From Plectrocnemia conspersa (lineage: Eukaryota > Arthropoda > Insecta > Trichoptera > Polycentropodidae), in NCBI GenBank assembly GCA_009617715.1, contig VTFK01000228.1, forward strand, positions 62,001 to 126,000: a stretch of DNA of 64,000 nt. Reading direction: 5' to 3'. The notes below the pieces were generated by a model. It was not told the DNA's origin. It was given only the letters and a program-made list of their open reading frames with translations, and did not search any database. Below are positions 46,565-59,350 of this stretch, piece by piece. A program made the translations under genes and the position numbers. How positions within the stretch are numbered: the first letter of the stretch is position 1; each line of letters opens with the position of its first letter.

Positions 46565-47095
46565 TTGTCCACGACACGATCTACACACCGTGGTACTGTT
46601 ATTAAGTTGAAAATTCACAGCTTCGTTCCGCATATCTATTTTTTACTTCATGAACTAGCGACGCTTCATATTTTTCTTATCTACCTCCTTACAAAGTAAT
46701 AAGCGACTCCGCGCGTAAGCGTTACATAAGCCGATAGTTATAAATAAAATCTAAAGCTGCATTGCAGTACTATGTATCTATGTGTGTAGTTCTTTAGCGC
46801 CAAGGACTAAGCTCCGTGAAGCGTCGCTCTCGGAAACGATACTGTCCCGTGGAAAATTAAGTATAAAGAGAAAAGTTTACCTTGCTTCTCTGGTCTCCGT
46901 GAAGCTTCCAGATGTATGTGTGTGCTTTCCAATGCAACTTTTATTAGAGTTTCTGTTTCGTACACGACGCTAAATATATAAAGATGATGTATGCATGCTG
47001 CAGCTTGAAAATTTTGTACATTTGCGTCTATAAATTTGGAACATATGCGACATATGTACATAGTTTTTAATTTAGTGGACAAAGTGAGAATACCG
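46565..47095. promoter_or_regulatory. GC-richer island, candidate regulatory element
   Basis: Contains AATAAGCGACTCCGCGCGTAAGCG (near 46,699; only composition is notable), a GATA-like CTTATCTACC, and GTGAAGCGTCGCTCTCGG, later echoed by CTCCGTGAAGCTTCC. The string CTCCGTGAAGC occurs twice (46,811 and 46,897). Overlapping frames of 63 and 91 codons are unrecognised. Confidence 0.3.
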
Positions 47096-47795
47096 GTAAT
47101 AAACTACTAGACAGTTTTCATAAACCTGTGTGGGTTGATAGCTCTTTCGTGGAGATAGTTTAATGGTAAATTATATGAAACTTTTATGGTGTATTAGAGC
47201 AAAATAGTTTATACTTCAATTGAAACTCTAGTATGAAATATAAAATTAGTATATTAAAAATAATAAAATCATAGGGTTCAATTTTTTAATTAATTTTTTT
47301 TTCTATCAAATCATATTGAAAATCAATTAATATAAATAACCACAGGCATGTAGCTAAATTATTAATACTAATTCTACATAAATAAATTTTGAACCACTGT
47401 AATTAGTTATATTGTCACTAATTTTTTGACATAAACTAAAAGTGTGACAAAATTATAGAAAATGCTTCCGTTTATAAATTAATAACAAAAGCCTTATTAG
47501 TATTATCTTTTAAACTTTCACTTTGATATGATTTTCTCGTAATTATTTTGAGAATCGTTAACAAATTGTCAATATAACTAGCAATATTTAACCTTCTCTA
47601 CTGTTTAATATTATAGCGGTTCTTAACTTGTACTTTCACTTAAACAAATAATAAGATAATTTAAATATGTTGTAAAGATAGTATGAATGAATGTTAAATT
47701 GTAAAATTTATAATAAGACAAGATTTAAACATTTTAGGAATAATTTAGGCATTTAATTTTAATTTTAACTAATAACATGGTAATATTTTTTTAAA
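47096..47795. other. A+T-rich non-coding DNA
   Basis: Nothing recognisable. Confidence 0.6.
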
Positions 47796-47799
47796 CAGG

Positions 47800-49610
47800 G
47801 GAAAATTCCCTGTTTGAAAAGCTCGACTAAAAAAAATCATAGCTAGAATGTATTTATAAAAAAAGTAAAAATCGACCTCAAATAATGAATCTGAACTAAA
47901 CTATAGTTATTTGAGAAGTATGTATTATTATATTTTTTTTAAACATATTATACAAAAAATATAAGAAGCAGAACATTGCCTTCAAAATAACCTATTTTTT
48001 AGGTAGTACTTTCGCAATAAAATTTATTATTCAAAGGGACAGATTGTAGTTCTTTGACGCGGTTCCATTTGTGTTAATATTGTTTTCAAAATTGTTGTGT
48101 TTTTATTGATTTTTGAATGCTTAAAAATATTCAACGAAATATTCAACGAACGTAAATTAGTATCAGTAAATTTAGGTATTCGATCTGCATTTTCAGATCA
48201 TATATCTAAGTAAGAAGCAAAGAAATAACGAGAAATATACAACAGAACCAGCTGAATTATATAAATTTAATGTTTTTATAAGTTGTATTATCGGTAATTT
48301 GATAACTGGATTTAATGCAGAAAAATAAATAAATAATACATTCAGTTTGTTATTCCTAATAGAAAATAAAAAAAATCTGGAAAATAAAATAAAAAAAACA
48401 GTCTTTCAGTAAAATCATATCGGAATACATTTTCACCAGTAGATATATATTTTTACCAATGAAAATATAAATTATCTGGCAGATGCTAGTAAAATTATAT
48501 GATTCAAATTTTCTATTTGTAGTAATATATATATTTACCAACTTATTATTATTCATATATATATACATCCGATATTACAGTAAATGTGTATTTTTTGGTA
48601 TAGTTATATTTTCACTATGTAAGTCCAAATACATTTTCACCAGTAGTTATATATTTTTACTGGCAAAAATATATTATTTAACTGATATGTGCTAATATCT
48701 ACGAAACCCAATTTAACAGTTGCGAAACGTCCATTTGCTGTTCAAACCCAATTCTAAAACTAAATATAGCTTTAGAGTTTAAAATACAAACTAAGCCAAC
48801 TCATCTCTCAGGGGGAAAAAACGAAAGAATAAATACAGACAGATTGCATCCCACATATTTTGATATTATATTATGTTTTAAAAATATGATAGCTATCCTT
48901 ACCGATATTACTATCAACTAATATAGCAGGGCCGATCAAAGTATATTCAAACCAAATATTGGTCAATAGGAGAGCGCAAAAACAATTATTACTTCTCAGA
49001 AGGCAAAAATTTACGTAAAAATCCACAAAATGTTATTGCTTTTGACGTGGATTTTTGCCTTCTGAGAAGAGATAATTGTTTTTTGCGCTCTTCTATTGAT
49101 CAAAATTTGGTTTATATGTTCCTTATATGTAAGAGTCGTAGTATGAACACTAAATTTCCGAGCGTTCCACTGCGACGGCGACGGCACGACTTTTTGTTTT
49201 TGACGTGGATTTTTGCCTTCTGGGAAGGGATTCTCACTCGTACTATTGTTTTTAAAAATCTTAATATAAACGCTTAATAATCAAGCGTTTTCACTGCGAT
49301 GTCACGATTTTATTGCATTTGCCTGGGACTAGAAGTTTACTATATGGCAACACTAAGCAGCAAATAAAACACAAATAATTACCAAATAAATATTTAGAGT
49401 AGATATTTTTAATAACTTTTTATGTCTAATTATAATATTTCGCTTAAAATATGATTTCAGAAAATATGTAACAACGGTTGCAATTTTTTATATTTGTTTG
49501 TAACATAGAAAGGGTAAATTCGTACCTATTTTTATTCATTCAAAAAATTATATTACGAAGTTAAAAAATGTATAAAGTGCCATTTTTGTCATGAGGTCCA
49601 GAATCATTGT
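47800..49610 (-). repeat. Family A repeat, inverted full copy
   Basis: Reverse-complement colinear with 8,508-9,670 and 11,490-11,830, ending with TGCCATTTTTGTCATGAGG (near 49,580), so both outer ends are shared. Length is about 1.8 kb. Palindromic modules include a perfect 19-bp foldback (48,992-49,010 against 49,051-49,069, CTTCTCAGAAGGCAAAAAT) and AACGCTTAATAATCAAGCGTT (near 49,272). The GACGTGGATTTTTGCCTTCT module occurs twice in the same orientation (49,045 and 49,202). No conserved coding frame. Confidence 0.75.
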
Positions 49611-50600
49611 TGACCTTGACTTTTTGTAACAATATAGTCCTACTAAGTTTATTAGATAATGTATCAAAAGTACTTATTAAAATTATTATTTTTACCATGG
49701 TGTGTCCTTATATCTTAAGGAAGTAAGTTTATCTTGGTATCATGTTGACAATGTAATAATATATCTTTATTAACATTTTTTATTTGACATTGTTTAATTT
49801 AACTTATTTAATAATTTTTATTTCCGCAGTTTTAAAATATACCACTTTCGTTGAAGATGTCTTATATATATTTATATTATATTATTAAACTTTAATTTTT
49901 TTGTTTAAAATGTAATCTGATCTGCACAAATATTAACAAAATAAATAAACACAATAATTATGAATATTGTGTGCATACATGGAAAATTGCTTTGTACCAG
50001 AAGTTTCAAAATCTAATTAAATAAAATAACCAACATGTATAAACCACTGAACTTTCACTAAACCAAATAAGCACATACATACGTATGTTTGTAGTTGATT
50101 TCGCTCGGTTTCAGATAAATCAGAATTAAGGGATTAATATAAGCTTTGCAATCGGACTTTAAGTTCAGTCAATAAACTTTTCGATAACCTTGTTGAATTG
50201 AATATAGATGTGCAATATCATTACGAATATTCAAATATAAAGGATATATTTTTGTAGTATTATGCCTGCTTTATTTTTTGTCATGTTCGTTGATAGTTAA
50301 ACATCGCTAAATGAACCTCGCAATTGCCAGGACTAGGAATTTATACAGCCATTTTAATCACATACGCATACACAAAGTTAATTTTAATGTATATTAAAAT
50401 TTATTTTTACATTCTGAATAGTAATAATAAGCTTTTATATGCTTGTACCAGACCCTTTTATGTCATAACTTTGACACCTTAGACTCTGCTTCAGCATCCA
50501 ACAACAAATAAAATAATTTTTAATTCAACATAATTTTCATCACACGAAACTTTAATAATCTCACGCCAAATCCGTTAGACCGTGGGTTATGAACTTAATA
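49611..50600. other. A+T-rich non-coding DNA
   Basis: About 1 kb; nothing recognisable. Confidence 0.6.
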
Positions 50601-50965
50601 TTATACATACTTACATATAATACATATATAGGTATGGCGTACCAATTTCGCAGAACCGATCTGATTTTATGAACCGTTTACCGCATATTCGGAACGTTCG
50701 TTTTTACCACGTTATTACACATGAACGCGTGCAGTTTTAAAATAGGCTACATTTTCTACAATATTACATACTACAGTATATATATGTCTGTAGGATGTAA
50801 CCTAGGGCTCCGAAGGGCTCGTAATTACCGGCGCCCTAGCCCATCGAACCGTCGATTATGGGCTTGTTAAAGTGATTTCGGCCTCGTCGGCGTTTCGACA
50901 GTCGCCATCGACACCTTCTTCGGACACGACAAAGCCAAAAGGTACACATTATGTTGTGAAGCGAG
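50601..50965. promoter_or_regulatory. GC/CpG-rich island, candidate regulatory element
   Basis: The core at 50,800-50,940 is very GC-rich for this window (CCGGCGCCCTAGCCC, CTCGTCGGCGTTTCGACAG). It includes a TAATTAC homeodomain core in CTCGTAATTACCGG and the inverted pair AGCCCA...TGGGCT around two TCGA strings. No coding frame. Sharp boundaries on both sides. Confidence 0.4.
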
Positions 50966-51875
50966 GGTTGTTCGATAAGTTTTTGAATAATGTAAATATG
51001 TGTTAACATTCACTTGCTGTCAGATTTAAGAAGTAGATTATAAACTTATTCTTTATACATGCCATCTTATTTTTCATCGTTTTCTGTATGTAACGCACTT
51101 TTATTGTTATGTTCATCATAAAGTGGATCTTTCTCTAGCTAGTTTTGGTTTTTAGTATATTCTTTTAAATTTGTTGTAAATCTACAGCTGTGAAGCAAGA
51201 GGGATTAGGTTTTATTTACTAACTACAATTATTTAAGATGTAATTTTTATTAACGAGTTACGCATACTGGTATTTTCTGAAAATAGCATAAATTTCAAAT
51301 AGGGCAAAATAATTATGGCATGGTTTGCTAGTGACTGTTTTACACAAAGTGCTTATAATCACGTGCTACTTTATCTACTTGTTACTGCATTACGCATTTT
51401 TGCGAGGGGAAACACCCTTCGAGCTAAAATTATTATTAAATGTCATCTTGTAATTTTAACTGTAACTTTTAGCGTCAGAAACCGTAAAAATAATGAAATT
51501 CTCACATGGGTTTAACAATGTCATTGCAAATATAATATAGTAAGTATAAATTCATTTGCTGTCTGTCACACATCATGTTCATTACATTTGATTTTTTGCC
51601 AAATATATATTTTCTTAATAAATGCTAATGCTTACTACCGCATATCTTCGTAGTTGGAGGATGAGAAATATTAATTTAATATTTAATAGTTTCACTAATT
51701 TATTATTTTTTTTATCGGTTTTCAAAATGTGTCATGATGGTCATTACACAAACACTAATTATATTATTAAATATTGAAAAAAAAATATGGAGCCCATCCA
51801 AAATTAATGAGCATCATTCCCCATATTTTTTCAGCTCCTCATACAAGTGTTTTAGCAAGCTAGTTAAAAATCTGA
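50966..51875. other. Mostly A+T-rich non-coding DNA
   Basis: The frames at 51,315-51,515 and 51,734-51,931 are unrecognised. Nothing else. Confidence 0.5.
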
Positions 51876-52560
51876 TTGACTCGTGCAACAAGAGCGATCT
51901 TAAACGCTTAACGTACTGGCCCCAACGATAAAGAATAAGGGACGCGATCGCGACTCTTTATGTGTTTTTAGTTACTAGTTTATGCACTAAAGTGATTTTT
52001 TCAATTATAAATGAAAATCAAAATAAATTATTGTTCGAGATAAAGGTTATTAAGCGGCCCTTTAAAAAAACATAATTATATATGAAATTTAAAGTATTGT
52101 CCTCCCTTAGTCTGATATTTTAAGACAATAATTATTATATTCAATTTTATAAGCAGTCATAAATGACAGTGTTTTAAAGTTTTAACGCTCGACTAACAAG
52201 CGTGCATCTTCCATATGTGAGAAAATTGTGCGTTTATGACATCCTCAATATAAAAAAACACCAAATTCCCGGCACTTATCGAGCATCCCCAAGTAATAAG
52301 AAGGGCATACATAGCATCTCAAATAGCCGCGAGCTTCACACGCAATGCTCTTACGTGCGAGCGAATTATACGAAATTATTATTGCGCGCTCCGATTTTAA
52401 ATTGCTACGTTTGGCAGTAGCGTGCCAGGGGACGTCAACTATTTTTTTTATTATTGTCGTTGTTTTCTACAGTTGTGTGTTGTGACTGTCGGCGTTGAAA
52501 GGCGGCGCTACGTTGCGCTAATCTGTGGACAATCAATCAGAGATTGGAATGAAAGGAAAA
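51876..52560. promoter_or_regulatory. GC-richer patches, candidate regulatory DNA
   Basis: CTGGCCCCAACG and GGGACGCGATCGCGAC near 51,915-51,955, then a longer island at 52,160-52,550 with GCTCGACTAACAAGCGTGC, ACGTGCGAGCGAATTATACG, GTCGGCGTTGAAAGGCGGCG and GGACAATCAATCAG. The 72-codon plus frame at 52,202-52,420 is unrecognised. The A+T-rich spacer at 51,960-52,160 separates the two patches. Confidence 0.3.
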
Positions 52561-54775
52561 AATACCGTGTAATAAATTCGCAAGGTTAAAAAAAAACGTT
52601 TCGGTGTAGAGAAAAAAAATATATTTTGAATTATTAAATAGCAATCGGTCACAACAGTTGAAATATTGGTTTATATGTTTTCATGAAAACATGTTTTGAG
52701 TTATAATTTTTTTGACGGAGTAGCTGTGGCTTCTGGCATGATTGTAATTGCATTGTTTCTTGATTACACGTCCAAAATGTATTTACGTCTTAAGAAAAAT
52801 CGCGGTCCAGGTGGCTTATTTTTTATTGTTCAAGTGCTTGTTATGGTAACCTCTTATTTTTTTAATTAATAACGCAAAAATATTTAAAACTTTTCATTGA
52901 TTATGGCTAAATATGGTTTGTAGGCACATTAAACAAAGTAAACAGCAGCGTAAAACCGTTTTAGGATCAAGATTTTTACCGTGTAATGATCATTATTTTA
53001 TTCTTTACAGAAAATATGCTGTGCCTTGTTTTTAAACGCTAATTTAAATTAGTAGTTTGATGTCGAACTGTTACTGTATAAAAGTCATATATGATATTAT
53101 ATATGTATATTAAACTTTTTAGCAGTGTTTTGTTTAGTTGAGTAAAATAAACTTATAATGAATGATTAATTTAATATAAATATGCACCTTTTTTTTTAAA
53201 AACAAAAATGTTTCTGTGGACGATCTTACATTTTTTATAAATATTCAAAAATATATATATTTATATCTTACCAGTATCTAACAAAGCCTTTTATCATTTT
53301 GAATGAAAAAAATTAGTAAGTAATTGTATTATGGGTGCTTTTTTTCAACTTTATTTTAATGTATGTTATAAAATACAAAATACATATTTTTATTACAAAA
53401 AAGGTAATTAATAAAATTAATTATTTATGTTTAGAAATTATTTCAGCAACTACCATATATATTATAAAAATCCCAATGGTTAAGATAATTTTGATGTCGA
53501 TTGTTAATATTAATTAAATAATTATAGTACAAGTCTTAAGTTTACTTTTTAATTTAGTAATATAGGTGAATTTTAATATTTAACATGTTTCACAATTTAA
53601 AGTTTTAATTGATTTTTAAGATATATATTTTATTATGTTTAGCTTATAAAAATAATATTATACAGCAAAATTCAATCAAAACAACTAATCATTTGAAAAC
53701 TTATGTATGAACTATCCTTTTCAATACGTAAAGAGCACAATATATCATATCGTAGAACTTTACCAAAGTTTTGTTTGCTGTTTTTTTTGTTTCTGTATCA
53801 TATATTTATTTACTTTAAATTATTGTTGAAGAAAATTAGTACACCTTAAAATTAGTACTACTCGAACTAAACTTTTACAAAGTAATAATATATAATTATA
53901 TAACATACCTATTTTTTTTAGATATTTTTGACATCGTTTTTATATTTTTAGACTCAAATAAAATATGTTTTTAATAAATTTCATTTTCATTTACCTACAA
54001 TTTAAATATATTTTATAAGGTAATGCAAAAGTATAATATTTTAATGCCTACAATAGAAATAATTTAAAGCTAAATTTCAATAACTTTGTTACACAAAATT
54101 GCACAAAGAAATTTATTTTTTCAATATATTTATATTATGTCACCTTAATGTACTATATAATTATTCATTTTCAAAAGTCTGTGAGAAAAAAATAGGTCGT
54201 TATTTCGCGCGAGTGAGCCAATTATTTACTTCGAAGCTTATTTTTTATTTTATACAATTGTGTAATAATATACTTAGACATTTTAATTGTATTTCCATTG
54301 CATTTAACACTTTTTTTACTACTGACATTATCTATCATTAATAATGAAAATAATTGTATGATATTATATTATACAGCATTGCCGCATACTTTTCCTTTAC
54401 TATGATTGAAATTAATGCTTTTAATTTATATTGTAGAAAACAAACAATTATATAATTGTTTTAATACAAATTTTATTAATTTTTAATTTCGAAATTTACT
54501 TTCGCTAAGATATTTAAAAGTTTAACGTAAAAATTTCCAGAAATACCTATACCAGTTTACATAACTTTTCTTTGTATAATAATAAAATAGTTTATTTAAT
54601 TTAAAATTAAATAAATATGAATGTATTATTGGTTAAAATCACAAATATTACAAATTGAGATATAATCCACATTACAAAACTTGAATCTTCCTTCTCTATT
54701 ATAATAAATCTAAGGACTAAAGTTATGTCATTGGGGCGTAGTTGTCAGAAAACACTATATATTTTTTTGTGATAT
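52561..54775. other. A+T-rich non-coding DNA
   Basis: About 2.2 kb and among the most A+T-rich stretches. Frames at 53,335-53,517 and 54,099-54,341 are low-complexity. No gene or element recognised. Confidence 0.65.
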
Positions 54776-54779
54776 TGAA

Positions 54780-55300
54780 GGAAGTTTTATGAAAAGGCTT
54801 GTCAAACAATTTCATTTGATCTGGACAAGTTGGAGTAACATTTCTCGCTTTACTTTTTTTTCGTCGCCAAGTTTCGCGCATATTAAAATATTTTCGCGAT
54901 TATTGCCAAATTTTATTAGAATCGTAAATCAGATTTCGTTTACTCGACGGCCAGATGTTGGCGTTCTTGTTTTCTGCAAGTTTTACTGCGTAGGCCAAGT
55001 TATCATAAACCATATCTGATTTCGGCGAGTAATATCAGATGGGTATGTATGTAATGTATAGGGCCGGCCCATAAAGCAATCTGGGATTTGCGGCTTTGTG
55101 AGGCTGCAAATTGAAAGATATGGACCATGCCGTAGGGTCGCTTTGATAGTCCGAGATGTCTGCGCGAGTTCATTTTATGTTCGGACGATTAAAATTTAAT
55201 TCCGATCCAGGCCCGAAATGGGATATTTAATTCCGGGGCGATTGAAAGCCGAACAACGCCAGATGTGAACTTGACGTATTTTAGGTATTTTATTTATCAC
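54780..55300. promoter_or_regulatory. GC-richer island, candidate regulatory element
   Basis: The left half holds TTTCGTCGCCAAGTTTCGCGC. The right half (55,050-55,270) holds AGGGCCGGCCCATAAAGC, CGATTAAAATTTAATTCCG and TTAATTCCGGGGCG, in which the ATTCCG string recurs. A 76-codon plus frame at 54,789-55,019 starts with ATG and is basic but has no recognised domain. Confidence 0.4.
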
Positions 55301-57070
55301 GATTTTAATACTATTCAAGCTTTTGTCTTATTCGTGATAGTAAAAAGTATGATAAAAAATATTTTAATGCAAAAACGATTCTAGAGTTATTTTGAATGTT
55401 TGAATAAATTTGAATAAAACTCAACTCGTATTGTTTCAAACTCTCTGTTATGCCATTGACGTGATAATTTTAAACATAGAAGCCCTAATGACAATAAAAT
55501 TTATATTGTTCGTGTACGGGGATTGACAATAAATTATCATATCAATGAATTGATATTATTATCAAATAAGGCAATAAAAATATATATAAGTTTAATATAT
55601 TTATAAATATACTGTGGGCTAATTAAATTGAATTCTATAAACTAGCACTCATATATTTTTCTTAAAATGTAGTCACCTTTTCAGGCAGTATTTGAATTAC
55701 TATTCAACAGTTACATAGTAAACTTTCTAGGGAATGGAGTACAATGTAGTGTTTTCTATTCGATTTTTGCGAGAATTACACAGGACAATCGATTTTTTGA
55801 GAATTAATTTTAGGATTTTGTCATTTATTCATTTATTCCTTAAAACGATTATTTACATAATCATTAAAGTATGTTTTTTTTTTCTTTCAGGTATGAATTT
55901 CATTTAAACATTATCTACCGTTCGAAAACAAACTGATTTTTATTTGGTAAGCTCATGTTTTTAATTATAATGTAGATGTAGTTAATAGTATTTTTTTCTT
56001 TCAATTTAAATTTATATATTTTTTTTTTTAAATTTTTTTAATATTATTATTTTGATAGATTTTTACTATAAAGAAAAGCTATTTAATTTAACCCAATATT
56101 ATCATTTTGTATTGATTATTTTAATTTAGGTTTAGCTACATTAAATTATTGAATATTTAAGACTCTAATTAGTGTTCTTGATAAAAATGGCCAATCAATA
56201 ATTCTTATTTCTCGAGAAATTTTTAATAAATCAGCCAATTTTTCAAAAATGTTCATAGAGCATTTTTTCACTTAAAAATTGCATTTCTACGAATATTTAT
56301 AAATGTCTTATTACTGCTGATTTATTTTTAATTTTAATTTAATAAAGGGTGGGTCCTTGCCAGATGATTAAAATATTCATGATTTTTGACAGTTTTTGAT
56401 GGAGGTCGAAAGTATTTAAATGGAAAAAAATTATCGGCTTAATTTTTCTTAGATAATCTAAAAACTACAATAATAATAAAATAAAAAGAAGCCGCTCTGC
56501 CTGGGAATTGGCATATTTTAAATATGTATGGGGGCTTTCCACTAATTTCCTTCATAAAATTTACCTCTCGACTCGTCTCGAAGTATAAAAAATATGATAT
56601 AACGACAAATAAATACGGTCCAAAATTGCTTCGAAATTCAACTTTTTATAAACAATCGAAGTAGATCATTTCCATTCTGGTCTTTTAATTATTTAATCAC
56701 TATCAACTAATTATCATCTTATTAATATTTTATTATTCCAAAATTCTTTAGAAAATCGAGAATTTTTTTTTAAATGAAATATATGAGAAACTATAATATG
56801 ATATATAAAACATGTTAAATTTATTTAAAGCTAAATTTTCTGCTCTAAAGTAAATTTACGAATTTTATATATTATAGAAAAAAATGATATTGTTTTTGCA
56901 CAAAATGATCTATTTGGAACACATTTTTGTACAAATTGATATATTTTTTAAGAGTCTATTATAAGACATTTCTGTCATTAGTTTATGCTAATATGTACTT
57001 TTTTGTATTCTATACATAAGTGATATTTTCTCGATTTAGTTCTATTTGATTTAGTTATAACCATATTTAT
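55301..57070. other. A+T-rich non-coding DNA
   Basis: About 1.8 kb. A small patch at 56,490-56,580 (AAGCCGCTCTGCCTGGGAATTGGC) is slightly GC-richer. No gene or repeat recognised. Confidence 0.6.
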
Positions 57071-57074
57071 TCGT

Positions 57075-57285
57075 GAGGTACAGAAAATATTTGAAAACCT
57101 AATCTGTAATATTTGAGTAGAATTATAATATTATGCTCTTAACGAACTCTTATCTTCAAAACGCCAAATAAATTTTAATGTACAGAGGTGAATATATTAT
57201 TTAAACCTATATTTTTCGAGTAGTAATCACTGACTATACAACTAGTCTTTCGTGTTGGTTAGATAAATACCTTATTAATACAAAT
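57075..57285 (-). repeat. SINE family C, near full-length copy
   Basis: On the minus strand an A-box-like AGACTAGTTGTATAGTCA (complement of 57,232-57,249) starts the head. The far end on the plus strand has GTGAGGTACAGAAAATATTT and AACCTAATCTGTAATATTTG, matching the tails at 1.75 and 28.6 kb. The B-box region is replaced by divergent sequence. This copy links the head and tail fragments as one family. Confidence 0.55.
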
Positions 57286-58420
57286 AATATTTTTTGCTAT
57301 TACTACCTTTATTATACAGCTTCGTCAAGGATATATTCAAAATCATTTTTTATTTATTATAATCAATTTTATTTATCTTGTTCTTATATACACAATTTTT
57401 TAGTCTCTTAACATGAAATATTTCAATAGAACGTAATCGGTCGTCAGCATGTCGCTGTTCAGCTCAACTTTCAACTTAAAAGTTGATAATTCAGTTTATC
57501 TAGAAATGGCAGCTAGAATAACACGTGCAAATGTAAAGTCGCTATTGTTCACTTTGGGATGAGTTTCTGTGACATATATATTTTCTGTTTTGTAGTATAG
57601 ATTTTATTACTTTATCATCAAAAGTAGATAAAAGCTTCTTACACTATTTGCTCAAATATTTAATAATTTTATGTCTAATGTTAGTTCGTTAAATAAAATA
57701 AAAGAGGGTAAATTTTATTAAAAATCATAAACCCGAAAGAGTAGATTACATATAAATCAGGATATTTAATATGTATGATAAAGTTAAATATTCAGTTCAC
57801 ACAATCTTATATATTATCATATATATGTATTACTTTATTGGCAAAAAAAAAAAAATAATTAAATAAAGCTTAGTACATTAAATTACAGTTATAGTCAGAA
57901 TGGTCAGTTTTATAGCATTTTAGAACTAAATAAAAAAACTTCTTATTATAATTAAAATTTTTTTTTAAGTGAAGTTTAATTATGGTTTCATAAGTAATAA
58001 TAAATATGCAATTCACTAATTATATGAAAAGCATTATTTTTGTATTGATTTTATTGTTAAAAATGTACTGGTTTTAAAATTTATGGATAAAACATGAACG
58101 ACTTATATTTTTTATAATGGATTATAAAAAAATAATTTAAATTATGTTTTTTAATATTTTGTCAAAGATATTTTTAAATTGGAAGAAACTAAATTAGTAA
58201 TATCTGAACCATTAACTTTGTTAGTAGAAAATAAAGATACAGGCTCAAATTCAAATGTGGTTTATATAAAGATGTTTCTTATCTTATCTTTCTTCCGAAA
58301 CTCTAGATGATAAAAAATACATTATTATAATATAATATATATATACATATATAAGCTTTATTATTATTATTATTATTATAAAGTTAAAGCAATTTTTTTA
58401 TCGATTATTTTTGTCTCTTC
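57286..58420. other. A+T-rich non-coding DNA
   Basis: Includes a (TTA)n/(TAT)n microsatellite at about 58,359-58,380. A short GC-richer patch lies at 57,430-57,550 (AATCGGTCGTCAGCATGTCG). No gene. Confidence 0.6.
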
Positions 58421-58690
58421 TTTACATTTTCATCAAGCCCATCTGCCGTGTGCGCGCCGGGTGGAAAACATACTTTTATTTCCAATTAGTAACATGACAC
58501 CACCTTCATTTGTTCTACTTACCCCTGAAGAGTACCTCGAAAATATATTTTTCTCCTCTTTCTCCAGGAGACGCGCAAACACGGCTTTAAATATAAAATC
58601 TCACTTCGGTTCGAAATTGGATCTCCCCATAATTTATTCGACCTCTATTAATTCGTCCGAATAAAAAAAAACTACCACTCATTGTAAAAC
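58421..58690. promoter_or_regulatory. Small GC-richer island
   Basis: CATCTGCCGTGTGCGCGCCGG near 58,440 and CTCCAGGAGACGCGC near 58,563, plus a 67-codon plus frame (58,461-58,664) with no domain. Weak candidate. Confidence 0.25.
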
Positions 58691-59105
58691 TAGGGATGTT
58701 TTATTACAACCACTTTATAACGTCGATATCAATCTAATAAATCTTAACTAACAAAACTAGACGCATAAAAAAGGAACGAAAAGATACACACACAGATTCG
58801 ATGACTTTTGATTTTACAATTTATTCTAGCTAGTTTCTAGATATACATAAGTTAAAGACCGCAAAGGGTTTTGAATAATCTTCACATATATTTTAATCAG
58901 AGTGATACTCAAACAAAATATACAATTTTTATGTATCTTATGGTGGTTTTTAATATATGCATAAACCGTGTTGATGGTTGATAATTAATAATATATCTGT
59001 CAAGTAGTTAATTTACATTTTTACAATTTTATGGGAAAATCTATTATATTATATATTCAGTTATTTTTTTATTATAATTTTTTTGTGATCAAGGGTTTAC
59101 TGGGT
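58691..59105. other. A+T-rich non-coding DNA
   Basis: Nothing recognisable. Confidence 0.55.
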
Positions 59106-59350
59106 AAATTATATGGTGTCGTCGATGAAAAATGACTTTTTTATTGTGTAATCGACGTTCGCACCCCTAGGGGGTGCTTTCGGTACATAATCGTCCTAAT
59201 TATAATCCGTTTTGCGGAGGGCTTAAACCCTAAGGTCCGAAAGCGTAAATTCGGCTTAGGAGATCGGCCATTAACAGACTTTCCCAGCAGACCATTATGG
59301 TGTAAATCGGTCGCAAAAGTTTGTTTTATATAGTCGTGGAATTAAACCAG
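59106..59350. promoter_or_regulatory. Compact island with adjacent homeodomain sites
   Basis: Sharp-edged, about 240 bp. TAATTA (59,197-59,202) abuts TAATCC (59,203-59,208), an Antp-class core directly beside a K50/bicoid-class core. A GCACCCC-TAG-GGGGTGC dyad precedes it (59,161), and GCGGAGGGCTTAAACCC and GAGATCGGCCATTAACAG follow. No coding frame. Among the best enhancer candidates here. Confidence 0.45.
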
